64,000 nt of DNA from Streptomyces sp. DSM 110735 (lineage in GTDB: Bacteria; Actinomycetota; Actinomycetes; Streptomycetales; Streptomycetaceae), in the NCBI RefSeq assembly GCF_016482685.1, contig NZ_JACYHF010000004.1:1-64000 (forward strand), given 5' to 3'. Shown one piece after another: positions 26,125 to 34,369 of this stretch; position 1 is the first letter of the stretch, and each line of letters starts with the position of its first letter. Below the pieces are notes generated by a model. It ran no database searches, was not told where the DNA came from, and was given only the letters and a program-made list of their open reading frames with translations. The position numbers and the translations under genes are program-made.

Positions 26125-27297
26125 TCATCGTCCGGTCGTCGGCCACAGGGCGGGGTCGGGGGCGAACCGTACGTCCAGGACGCCCTCGCGCAGCGCGGCA
26201 CCGGCGACGGTGCAGCGGCGCAGGGCGGACGGCAGCGGGACGATCCGGTGGAACTGCCCGGCGCTGACGACGAGTTCGTCCCCGCGCCGGATGAGGTCCA
26301 GGCTCTCGCGCACGGCGCCGGGCAGCGGGAGGCGCCACACCAGGACGCCGTCCTCGGCGAGGCGGTCCGTCACGGACCACTCGACCGGGGCGGGCGCGGG
26401 GGTGACGGCGGGTACGGCGAGCGCGGCGAGGTCGTCGGCGCCCTGGGGGTCGCGGCCGAGGTGGCGGACGGGGCGTACGGCGTACTCCCCCTCCCACTCC
26501 TCCAGCGCCTTGCGCTGCTGGGCGAGGGGTCCGGCGAGCCAGGAGTCGGCGGGGGCGTCGGGCAGGACGCGGTTGGCGATCAGCGTCTCGGGGCGCAGTC
26601 CGCGCAGGGCGAGCCCGAGGGTGGCGTCCCGTACGGCTTCGGCACCGGCGGGTCCGGGCTCGGCGACCAGTCGTACGGAGGTGCCGGGGTCCGCGAGGAC
26701 GGCTTCCACGGCGGCCAGCTCCAGGTCCCAGCGCCCCGCGGTCTCGTACAGCCAGTCGGAGGGCATCGGCACCCCGGCGAGCCGTCCCAGCACCGGGCGC
26801 AGGGCGCGGGCCGCCTGCCGCTCGGCGGGCAGCAGCCTGCGCAGATACCGGCGCAGCTCCTCGGGCAGCGCGAGCAGGGCGAGCGCCTGGGGCAGCGGGG
26901 GGAGATCGACGACGAGCAGGTCGTACCGCTCGGACAGCGCGGCGTCGCGCAGCGCCCGCAGCAGCGACAACTCCTCCGCGCCGGGCAGCGGGGTCACCTC
27001 CTCGGCGTCAAGGCGCGCGGCTCCGAGCAGGTCGAGCACGTTCGCCGCCCGGCTCTGGAACGCGGTCAGGTCCTCCCGGAACCGTCCTGCCGCGTCCGGC
27101 CGCCACGCGGTGAGGTTCTCCGCCACCTCACTCGGCGCGGCCCCCGTCACACCCCCCAGCGCGATCCCGAGGGTGTCCGCCCGATCGGCGCTGAGCACAA
27201 GCGTGCGGGTGCCCTCGCGGGCGGCATCGATCGCGGTGGCAGCGGCAACACTGGTACGCCCGCTGCCGCCCGGGCCGGTGATCAGGATGGTGCGCAT
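26125..27297 (-). CDS. ArsA/Get3-like ATPase with altered P-loop
   Basis: A 390-residue protein of the ArsA/GET3 (deviant Walker) P-loop family. The N terminus is MRTILITGPGGSGRTSVAAA; the canonical motif GKGGVGKT is here GPGGSGRT, so both lysines are replaced (Pro and Arg). A Walker-B-like strand YDLLVVDLPPLPQALALLAL lies near residues 120-139, and FEREDLTAFQ-type Get3 signatures are weak. The C-terminal half ends in a beta-rich segment (about 300-390) as in streptomycete and mycobacterial homologues such as Rv2184c. Nucleotide hydrolysis is uncertain. No arsenic or tail-anchor partner is adjacent. The ATG at 27297 starts directly at the P-loop strand; the open frame further upstream lies in repeat DNA. 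Confidence 0.82.
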   Translation of the reverse strand: MRTILITGPGGSGRTSVAAATAIDAAREGTRTLVLSADRADTLGIALGGVTGAAPSEVAENLTAWRPDAAGRFREDLTAFQSRAANVLDLLGAARLDAEEVTPLPGAEELSLLRALRDAALSERYDLLVVDLPPLPQALALLALPEELRRYLRRLLPAERQAARALRPVLGRLAGVPMPSDWLYETAGRWDLELAAVEAVLADPGTSVRLVAEPGPAGAEAVRDATLGLALRGLRPETLIANRVLPDAPADSWLAGPLAQQRKALEEWEGEYAVRPVRHLGRDPQGADDLAALAVPAVTPAPAPVEWSVTDRLAEDGVLVWRLPLPGAVRESLDLIRRGDELVVSAGQFHRIVPLPSALRRCTVAGAALREGVLDVRFAPDPALWPTTGR

Positions 27298-28308
27298 AGA
27301 GGTGAACGCTAACGGACGCCTCCGGCGGGGTGCGGCGCGGCAGTTGACACCGGACGCCGTGCCAGCGGGCAACCGGTCCCGGGGGCCCGCCCACACGCCG
27401 TGGACACTGGACCCGACACCGGGACTCACCAAGCTCGACCGCCGGACGCCCGACGCCGCCGTCCCATCGGGGAGCACCCTGCGAGCAGGCACCGGGCACG
27501 CGCCGTGGGGCACAGGCGCGGCTCACCAGGCGGGCGCAGCTCACCAGATGGGCGCGAGCCATCAGGCAGGCGCCGGGCCACCGGCATGGACGCGAGCCAC
27601 CAGGCGGGCGCCGGGCCACCGGCATGGACGCGGAGCACCGAGGCGGGGGCCGGTCCGCCAGGGGACTGCGTGGCCATCAGGTCTGAGCGCCGACCCACAG
27701 ACGTGGGCGCGAGCCACGAGGCGGGCGCCGAGCCACCGGCATGAACACGAGCCACCGGGGCGGGGGCCGGTCCGCCAGGCGACTGCGTGGCCATCAGGTC
27801 TGAGCGCCGACCCACAGACGTGGGCGCGGGCCACCGGACAGCGGTGGACCACTGGGCGGGGCGCAGGGCGGCTCGGGATGGGCGCAGCCCACCCGAAGGG
27901 CGACGACCACCACGCGCGAGCGCGGCCCGACGGGCACCGGCGGATCCCACCCGGCTCGATGCAGGTGTGGGCGCAGCCCACCGGGCTCGGAGCGGGCGTG
28001 GGTGCAGCCCACCGGGCGGGCTCAGCCGCCAAGCGGACCGCGCGGCCGTCAGGTCCGAGGGGTGGCCCGACAGGCGCGGGTGCGAGGGCGCAGCCCACTC
28101 GGCGCGGGCGGGGCTGCCGGGCGGACGTGGTCTGCCCGAAGGGAGACGACCACCGCGCGTGAGCGCACCGGGCACCGGGCACCGGGCACCGGGCACCGGG
28201 CACCGGGCACCGGGCGAGCCCACCAAACTCCGTGCGGGCGTGGTCGCAGCCGTCGGGCTCGGTCCGGGCGCCGGGTCCAGCCGGGCGGGGAAAGGATCGC
28301 GGGCGGGG
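27298..28308. repeat. 1-kb repeat-rich intergenic region
   Basis: No convincing gene. The region carries degenerate GCCACCGGCATGGACGCGAG-type units around 27560-27650, a ~74-bp direct repeat (27644-27717 and 27761-27834, offset 117 bp, about two mismatches), and many short GGGCGCAGCCCACCGG echoes from 27880 to 28110. It also has seven tandem copies of the heptamer GCACCGG at 28165-28213. All frames stay open because of low A+T content, and their products are Pro/Arg/Ala low complexity that mirror the repeats. I regard it as a slipped or expanded non-coding segment between the ArsA-like and SRPBCC genes. Confidence 0.75.
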
Positions 28309-28746
28309 TCAGGACCCCGTCTCGACCCGCTTCTTCAGGCCCGCGAGGGCGCGGTCGATGATGACCTTTTCCGCCTTGCGCTTGATCATGCCGAGCATGG
28401 GGATCTTGACGTCGACCGTGAGGCGGTAGGTGACCTCGGTGGCCGCTCCGGCGGGGGCCAGGACGTAGGTGCCGTCCAGGGAGCGGAGCATCTGGGACTT
28501 GACCAGGGTCCAGGAGACCTCGTGCTCGCCGGTCCAGGTGTAGGCGAGGGTCTGGTCGTCCTTGATGGCGCCGGCGTCCATGACGAGGCGGACCTGCTCG
28601 GCGCGCCCGCGCGGGTCGGCCGCGAGCACCTCCGCCTCCTTGACCTCGCCGGTCCAGTCGGGGTAGCGCGCGAAGTCGGCGATCACCGCCATGACGTCGG
28701 CGGGAGCCGCCTCGATCGTGATGCTCGAACTGGTGTGTTCCGCCAT
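28309..28746 (-). CDS. SRPBCC-fold protein
   Basis: A 145-residue START/Bet v1-like (SRPBCC) protein, a helix-grip fold with a hydrophobic ligand cavity. The N-terminal strand SSSITIEAAPADVMAVIADF and FARYPDWTGEVKEAEVL (about residues 7-42) are typical of the polyketide cyclase/dehydrase-type subfamily, followed by alternating strands and a long C-terminal helix (MIKRKAEKVIIDRALAGLKK). The ATG at 28746 has GGAGGAG 9 bases upstream. The mycobacterial counterpart Rv2185c occupies the same place next to the ArsA-like gene, suggesting a linked role, possibly with lipids or acyl-CoA (inference). It lies downstream of the metallophosphoesterase on the same strand. Confidence 0.85.
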   Translation of the reverse strand: MAEHTSSSITIEAAPADVMAVIADFARYPDWTGEVKEAEVLAADPRGRAEQVRLVMDAGAIKDDQTLAYTWTGEHEVSWTLVKSQMLRSLDGTYVLAPAGAATEVTYRLTVDVKIPMLGMIKRKAEKVIIDRALAGLKKRVETGS

Positions 28747-28889
28747 CGCCGTGGCTCCTCCAGATACGGACCGAGATGAGGTTCTCGCGCGCGGGCTGCG
28801 CACGTATGTGCAGCCCGAAGGCTACCGCGCCGCCACCCCGCCGCCTTCATCCCACCCGCCCGAACGCGAGATCCCCCGCCCCGCGCCCC

Positions 28890-29699
28890 TCACCACTCCA
28901 GCGCCCACGGCCGCCCGCTCCCCGCGAAGTGCCCCACGTTCACGCACTCCGTGGAGCCGATCCGCATCCGGCGGGACAGCGGCTGGTGGACGTGCCCGAA
29001 GAGGGAGTAGCGGGGGCGGGTGCGGCGGATGGCGTCCAGCAGGGCCCGGCTGCCGCGTTCGAAGCGGCGCGCCACCGTGTCGTAGACCAGGTCGGGGACC
29101 TCGGGCGGGATGTGGGTGCACAGGACGTCCGCCCCGGCCACCGCCTCGATCTTCGCCGCGTACTCCTCGTCGTCGATCTCGTACGGCGTCCGCATGGGCG
29201 TACGCAGTCCGCCGCCGACGAAGCCGAAGGTGCGCCCGGCGATCTCGACCACCTCGCCGTCGAGGACGGTCGTGCCCGCGCGGGCGTACTCCGGCCACAG
29301 CGGCGGCATGTCGACGTTGCCGTAGGTGGCGTACGTAGGCGTGGGGAAGGCGGCGAACAGCTCGGCGTACTGGCGGCGCACCGCGGACTCGACCGCCGTA
29401 CGCCGGTCCGTGCCGAGCCCCGCCCACAGCTCCGCCCCGAAGGCGCGCGCCTCCTCGAAGCGGCGGGCGGTGCGCAGCTCGACGATGCGGTCGGCGTTGG
29501 TCTCGCCGAAGAGGTCGGGGAAGATGCCGCGCGAGTGGTCGGCGTAGTCGAGGAAGAGGACGAGGTCGCCGAGGCAGATCAGCGCGTCCGCGCCCTCTCC
29601 GGCGCGGGCCAGGTCCCGGGCGTTGCCGTGGACGTCGCTGACGACGTGGACGCGCGTCCGTCCCGTGCGGGCAGCCCTGCGGGCAGGTGGAGAAGCCAT
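28890..29699 (-). CDS. Calcineurin-like metallophosphoesterase
   Basis: A 269-residue protein with the complete dimetal phosphoesterase signature: VHVVSDVHGNARD (about residues 19-31), ICLGDLVLF (about 45-53), TYGNVDMPP (about 113-121), VLCTHIPPE (about 180-188) and LFGHVHQPLSRR (about 222-233). Substrate is undefined in this family (nucleotides, phosphoproteins or nucleic acids). The ATG at 29699 is used because the upstream open frame encodes Arg/Gly-rich sequence without homology. No signal peptide is seen. The gene is divergent from the fatty acyl-CoA ligase, sharing a 296-base gap in which I found no clear operator. Confidence 0.85.
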   Translation of the reverse strand: MASPPARRAARTGRTRVHVVSDVHGNARDLARAGEGADALICLGDLVLFLDYADHSRGIFPDLFGETNADRIVELRTARRFEEARAFGAELWAGLGTDRRTAVESAVRRQYAELFAAFPTPTYATYGNVDMPPLWPEYARAGTTVLDGEVVEIAGRTFGFVGGGLRTPMRTPYEIDDEEYAAKIEAVAGADVLCTHIPPEVPDLVYDTVARRFERGSRALLDAIRRTRPRYSLFGHVHQPLSRRMRIGSTECVNVGHFAGSGRPWALEW

Positions 29700-29995
29700 G
29701 GCGATCAAGGGTAGGCGTGTGCGGTGTGCGTGAACAGTGCCGCCGCCGCCTGCGGTTACTCGCCCGTCGGCGGCCGTGTCGACTAGTCTGCGCGGAGCAA
29801 CGCCATCCTGTGTGACGCAGCGAACATCTCGCCCGGCCCCCCTGTCGTAGACGCCATACCGGCGGGTAACGTCCGGGCAGTCCAAGTCGTGCTCCGGATT
29901 CCCGCCAGGAGGGACCCGAGCACCGCCCGAGCCGTGGACCGCACCGTCGCATCACACAGTGTCGTGGCGCCGGCGCCCTATGAGGAGCAGCAGTC

Positions 29996-31792
29996 TTGCG
30001 CGAGTTCAGCCTTCCGGCCATGTACGAGGTCCCTTCGGACGGCAACCTGACGGACATCGTCCGGAGAAACGCCGCGCAGCACCCGGACGTCGCCGTGATC
30101 GCCCGCAAGTCCGCCGGTGTCTGGCAGGACGTGAGCGCCCGTCAGTTCCTCGCCGAGGTCCACACCGCCGCCAAGGGTCTGATCGCCGCCGGGGTGCAGC
30201 CGGGCGACCGCGTGGGTCTGATGTCCCGCACCCGCTACGAGTGGACGCTGCTGGACTTCGCGATCTGGAGCGCGGGCGCGGTCACCGTGCCGGTCTACGA
30301 GACCAGCTCCCCGGAGCAGGTGCGCTGGATCCTCTCCGACTCGGGCGCGACCGCCGTCGTCGTCGAGCTGGACTCGCACGCCGCCGCCGTCGAGTCGGTG
30401 CGCGAGGGGCTGCCCGCGCTCAAGCACGTGTGGCAGATCGAGGCGGACGGCGTCGCGGAGCTGGGGCGGCTCGGCGCGGACGTCTCGGACGAGACCGTGC
30501 AGGAGCGCAGCTCGCTCGCCAAGGCGGACGACCCGGCCACCATCGTCTACACCAGCGGCACCACCGGGCGCCCGAAGGGCTGTGTGCTCACCCACCGCAG
30601 CTTCTTCGCCGAGTGCGGCAACATCGTGGAGCGGCTGCGCCCGCTGTTCCGCACCGGCGAGTGCTCGGTGCTGCTGTTCCTCCCGCTCGCGCACGTCTTC
30701 GGGCGTCTGGTGCAGGTCGCGCCGATGATGGCGCCGATCAAGCTGGGCTGCGTCCCGGACATCAAGAACCTCACCGACGAGCTGTCCGCGTTCCGCCCGA
30801 CGCTGATCCTGGGCGTCCCGCGCGTCTTCGAGAAGGTCTACAACTCCGCGCGCGCCAAGGCGCAGGCGGACGGCAAGGGCGCGATCTTCGACAAGGCGGC
30901 GGACACCGCGATCGCCTACAGCAAGGCGCTGGACACCCCGGCGGGTCCCTCGCTGAAGCTGAAGCTCAAGCACAAGGTCTTCGACAAGCTGGTCTACGGC
31001 AAGCTGCGCGCGGTGCTCGGCGGCCGGGGCGAGTACGCGATCTCGGGCGGCGCCCCGCTGGGCGAGCGGCTCGGCCACTTCTTCCGCGGCATCGGCTTCA
31101 CGGTCCTGGAGGGCTACGGTCTGACCGAGTCCTGCGCGGCGACGGCGTTCAACCCGTGGGACCGGCAGAAGATCGGCACGGTCGGGCAGCCGCTGCCCGG
31201 CTCGGTCGTGCGGATAGCGGACGACGGCGAGGTGCTGCTGCACGGCGAGCACCTGTTCAAGGAGTACTGGAACAACCCGGCGGCGACCGAGGAGGCGCTG
31301 GCCGACGGCTGGTTCCACACCGGTGACATCGGCACCCTCGACGAGGACGGCTACCTGAGGATCACCGGCCGCAAGAAGGAGATCATCGTCACGGCGGGCG
31401 GCAAGAACGTCGCCCCGGCGGTGATAGAGGACCGCATCCGGGCGCACGCGCTGGTCGCGGAGTGCATGGTGGTGGGCGACGGACGCCCGTTCGTGGGCGC
31501 GCTGATCACCATCGACGAGGAGTTCCTCGGCCGCTGGGCCGCCGAGCACGGCAAGCCCGCGGGTTCCACCGCCGCCTCCCTGCGCGACGACGCCGACCTG
31601 ATCGCGGCGGTCCAGACGGCGGTGGACGACGGCAACGCGGCGGTGTCCAAGGCGGAGTCGGTCCGCAAGTTCCGCATCCTGCCGACCCAGTTCACCGAGG
31701 AGTCCGGCCACCTCACCCCGTCGCTGAAGCTGAAGCGGAACGTGGCGGCCAAGGACTTCGCGGACGAGATCGAGGCGATCTACGCCAAGTAG
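29996..31792 (+). CDS. Long-chain fatty acid-CoA ligase
   Basis: A 598-residue AMP-forming ligase that activates long-chain fatty acids. The AMP-binding loop is IVYTSGTTGRPKGC (about residues 183-196), followed by LPLAHVFGR, GYGLTESCAATAFN (about 373-386), WFHTGDIGTLDEDGYLRITG (about 440-459) and the hinge GRKKEIIVTAGGKNVAP with the C-terminal catalytic Lys region near 585. Length and sequence fit the FadD15 group (Rv2187), also in mycobacteria just before pimB'. The TTG at 29996 is supported by TGAGGAGCAG upstream; translation begins MREFSLPAMYEV. It is followed convergently by the glycosyltransferase with 19 bases between stops. Confidence 0.94.
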   Translation: MREFSLPAMYEVPSDGNLTDIVRRNAAQHPDVAVIARKSAGVWQDVSARQFLAEVHTAAKGLIAAGVQPGDRVGLMSRTRYEWTLLDFAIWSAGAVTVPVYETSSPEQVRWILSDSGATAVVVELDSHAAAVESVREGLPALKHVWQIEADGVAELGRLGADVSDETVQERSSLAKADDPATIVYTSGTTGRPKGCVLTHRSFFAECGNIVERLRPLFRTGECSVLLFLPLAHVFGRLVQVAPMMAPIKLGCVPDIKNLTDELSAFRPTLILGVPRVFEKVYNSARAKAQADGKGAIFDKAADTAIAYSKALDTPAGPSLKLKLKHKVFDKLVYGKLRAVLGGRGEYAISGGAPLGERLGHFFRGIGFTVLEGYGLTESCAATAFNPWDRQKIGTVGQPLPGSVVRIADDGEVLLHGEHLFKEYWNNPAATEEALADGWFHTGDIGTLDEDGYLRITGRKKEIIVTAGGKNVAPAVIEDRIRAHALVAECMVVGDGRPFVGALITIDEEFLGRWAAEHGKPAGSTAASLRDDADLIAAVQTAVDDGNAAVSKAESVRKFRILPTQFTEESGHLTPSLKLKRNVAAKDFADEIEAIYAK

Positions 31793-31811
31793 ACCGCCTC
31801 GAAGGCACGGT

Positions 31812-32966
31812 CTACAGCAGCTCCCGCAGCTTCTGCGCCAGCAGGTCCCACCGCCACTTCTCCTCGACCCAGGCGCGTCCGCGCTCGCCCATCCGGCGGC
31901 GCAGCGCCTCGTCGGCGAGAAGGGCGGTGATCCGCTCGGCGGTCTCCGCCGGTTCCCCGCCCCGCACGACCCACCCGGTCTCGCCGTCGAGTACGGCGTC
32001 GGGCGCGCCGCCCGAGTCCCCGGCGACGACCGGCAGACCGGTGGCGGACGCCTCCAGGTAGACGATGCCGAGCCCCTCGACGTCAAGTCCCCCGCGCCGG
32101 GTGCGGCACGGCATGGCGAACACGTCTCCGGCGCCGTAGTGCGCGGGCAGCTCGGACCAGGGCACGGCGCCGGTGAAGCGCACGGCGTTCGAGACGCCCA
32201 GCTCCCGGGTCAGTCGGCGCAGTTCGCGCTCGTAGGGGCCACCCCCGACGATCAGCAGCACCGCGTCCGGCTCGGCGGCGAGGATGCGGGGCATCGCGCG
32301 GATCAGGGTGTCCTGCCCCTTCCGCGGCACCAGCCGGGAGACGCACACCACGACCGGCCGGTCGGTGAGACCGAGCCGCGCCCGCACCTCGGCGCCGCCG
32401 GAACCGGGGTGGAAGACCTTCTCGTCGACCCCCGGCGGCAACTGGACCATCCGCGCCGCCGCCTCGGGGCTGAGCGCCTCCGCGATCCGCGAGCGGGTGT
32501 ACTCGCCGAGGTAGGTGACCGTGTCCGTGGCGTCCCCGATCCGGCGCAGCAACTGCCGGGCGGCGGGCAACTGGGCCCACCCCGCCTCGTGACCGTGGGT
32601 GGTCGCGACCAGCCGCTCGGCGCCCGCCTGGCGCAGCGCGGGTGCCATCAGCCCGAGCGGCGCCGCCGCCCCGAACCACACCGAGGTGCAACCGTGCTCG
32701 CGCAGCAGCCCCACCGCCCGCCGGGTCGCCCCCGGGGTGGGCAGCAGCATGGTCGTACGGTCGCGTACGACGGTGAAGGGCTGCTCGGCGTCGAAGGCGG
32801 CGGTCGCCTCGGCACCCTCCCGCCCGCGCTTCCAGGTGGAGGCGTAGACGACAATGCGGTCGGGGTCCAGGCGCAGCGCCATGTTGTGCAGGAACGCCTG
32901 GATGCCGCCGGGGCGGGGCGGGAAGTCGTTGGTCACGATCAGGGTCTTGTGCATCGCCGCCGACAT
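31812..32966 (-). CDS. GT4 glycosyltransferase (PimB'-like mannosyltransferase)
   Basis: A 384-residue GT-B glycosyltransferase of family 4. N-terminal TNDFPPRPGGIQAFLHNMA (about residues 12-30) is the acceptor-side loop, and the C-terminal domain has CVSRLVPRKGQDTLI (about 208-222) and EGLGIVYLEASATGLPVVAG (about 298-317), with the GDP-sugar-binding Glu residues. The length matches mycobacterial PimB' (Rv2188c), which adds mannose to PIM1, and the flanking acyl-CoA ligase supports orthology; streptomycetes also contain phosphatidylinositol mannosides. The start at 32966 gives MSAAMHKTLIVTND; the internal Met at codon 5 is an alternative. Confidence 0.9.
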   Translation of the reverse strand: MSAAMHKTLIVTNDFPPRPGGIQAFLHNMALRLDPDRIVVYASTWKRGREGAEATAAFDAEQPFTVVRDRTTMLLPTPGATRRAVGLLREHGCTSVWFGAAAPLGLMAPALRQAGAERLVATTHGHEAGWAQLPAARQLLRRIGDATDTVTYLGEYTRSRIAEALSPEAAARMVQLPPGVDEKVFHPGSGGAEVRARLGLTDRPVVVCVSRLVPRKGQDTLIRAMPRILAAEPDAVLLIVGGGPYERELRRLTRELGVSNAVRFTGAVPWSELPAHYGAGDVFAMPCRTRRGGLDVEGLGIVYLEASATGLPVVAGDSGGAPDAVLDGETGWVVRGGEPAETAERITALLADEALRRRMGERGRAWVEEKWRWDLLAQKLRELL

Positions 32967-33049
32967 TACCGGGCCGCCCGGACCCGTTCGCCCGGCCGGG
33001 TTCCGTCCGCGGCGGAGTCGGTGGCAGGGGCACAGCCGTAAAGGACATC

Positions 33050-34351
33050 ATGAGTCTTCCGACGCGCCTCGGGCGCGCCATGCGTACGGCCCGCAACCGA
33101 CCGGCAGGGGATCACGTGGACACCAACGGCGCCCGGCGCTTCCCGGCGGCACCGGCGCTCCTGTGGGCGGCGACCCGCGCCGTGCTGCTGCTGTGCGTGT
33201 TCAAGGTGTACGTCTTCCCGGGTCCCGACGTCACCTCGGACGTGTCCGTGATCTACCGGGGCTGGTACGAGGTCCTGCGTCAAGGAACGTTTCCCCTGGA
33301 CGACGTGACCTGGCAGTACCCGCCCGCCGCCGCGCTCGCGATCCTCTCCCCCGCGCTGCTGCCATTCCTGGACTACCCGGCCGCCTTCTACGTCCTCGCC
33401 TGCGCCGCCGACCTCGCCGTGCTCGCCCTGCTGTGGCGCACGGGCGGGCGATCCGGGCGCTCCCGGCGCGGTCTGTGGACCTGGACCGCCGGCGTCCCGC
33501 TGCTCGGTCCCACGGTGTACGCCCGCTACGACCTGATGGTGACCGCCGTCGCCGTCGCCGCGCTGCTCGCCGCCGCCCGGCATCCCCGGGTCATGGGCGT
33601 GCTGACGGCGCTCGGCGCGATGGTGAAGGTGTGGCCCGCGCTGCTCCTCGTGGGCTCCTTCCGGCGCCGTACCTGGGGCGCGGCGGCGGTGACCGCGGCG
33701 GGGCTCGCGGCGCTGTTCGCGGTGTCGATGCCGGGCGCGTTCGCGTTCCTGACCTTCCAGCGGGACCGGGGCACCGAGGTGGAGTCGCTGGGCGCGCTGG
33801 TCTTCCATGTGGCCCGGCACTTCGGCTGGGAGGGCCAGGTGCTGCTGAACTACGGCTCGATCGAGTTCCTCGGTCCGTACGTGAACGTGGTGAGCACCGC
33901 CGCGCTGGTGCTGACCGGTGCCGCGTTCGGCTGGCTGGTGATCTGGCGGCTGCGGGTGACCCGCAGGAGTCCGGCGACGCTCGCGGAGGCGGCGTTCACG
34001 GCGGTGCTGCTGTTCACCGTCACCAGCCGGGTGATCAGCCCGCAGTACCTGGTGTGGCTGATCGGACTGGCAGCCGTCTGTCTGACGTACCGTTCCTCCC
34101 GCATGGGACCCCCTGCCGTGCTGGTGCTCGCGGCTTCCCTGGTGACGGTCCTGGAGTTCCCGCTCGGCTTCATCCATGTGGTGACCAGCGACTGGTACGG
34201 CGTCACGCTGATGTTCGTGCGCAACGGGCTGCTGGTCGCCGCCACCTTCTCGGCGGGGCGTCGGCTGTGGCGCTCCACGGTGCCTCCGGCGCCCGCGGCT
34301 CAGGTCACACAGCGGTCCGCACCGGTCGACGAGGCGCCGGTCGGCTCCTGA
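33050..34351 (+). CDS. GT87-family membrane glycosyltransferase
   Basis: A 433-residue polytopic membrane protein of the DUF2029/GT87 polyprenyl-phosphate-dependent mannosyltransferase family (GT-C fold). About ten hydrophobic helices are interspersed with conserved loops: the first extracytoplasmic loop has GPDVTSDVSVIYRGWYEVL (about residues 58-76) with acidic residues, and WQYPPAAALAIL follows (about 87-98). VYARYDLMVTA (about 157-167) and MVKVWPALLL (about 191-200) are family hallmarks. In mycobacteria the homologue Rv2181 adds alpha-1,2-mannose to PIM/LAM. Here its location beside a PimB'-like gene suggests a related glycolipid role (inference). The start ATG is at 33050. Confidence 0.88.
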   Translation: MSLPTRLGRAMRTARNRPAGDHVDTNGARRFPAAPALLWAATRAVLLLCVFKVYVFPGPDVTSDVSVIYRGWYEVLRQGTFPLDDVTWQYPPAAALAILSPALLPFLDYPAAFYVLACAADLAVLALLWRTGGRSGRSRRGLWTWTAGVPLLGPTVYARYDLMVTAVAVAALLAAARHPRVMGVLTALGAMVKVWPALLLVGSFRRRTWGAAAVTAAGLAALFAVSMPGAFAFLTFQRDRGTEVESLGALVFHVARHFGWEGQVLLNYGSIEFLGPYVNVVSTAALVLTGAAFGWLVIWRLRVTRRSPATLAEAAFTAVLLFTVTSRVISPQYLVWLIGLAAVCLTYRSSRMGPPAVLVLAASLVTVLEFPLGFIHVVTSDWYGVTLMFVRNGLLVAATFSAGRRLWRSTVPPAPAAQVTQRSAPVDEAPVGS

Positions 34352-34369
34352 CGAGGTCCTCGGGCGGGC

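Noticed and set aside
28165..28213. GCACCGG heptamer array as a CRISPR
   Set aside because: Units are 7 bases with no spacers; no cas genes in the window.
27426..28226. 266-codon frame within the repeat-rich region
   Set aside because: Product consists of repeat-derived Pro/Arg/Ala segments that mirror the DNA repeats; no Shine-Dalgarno or domain.
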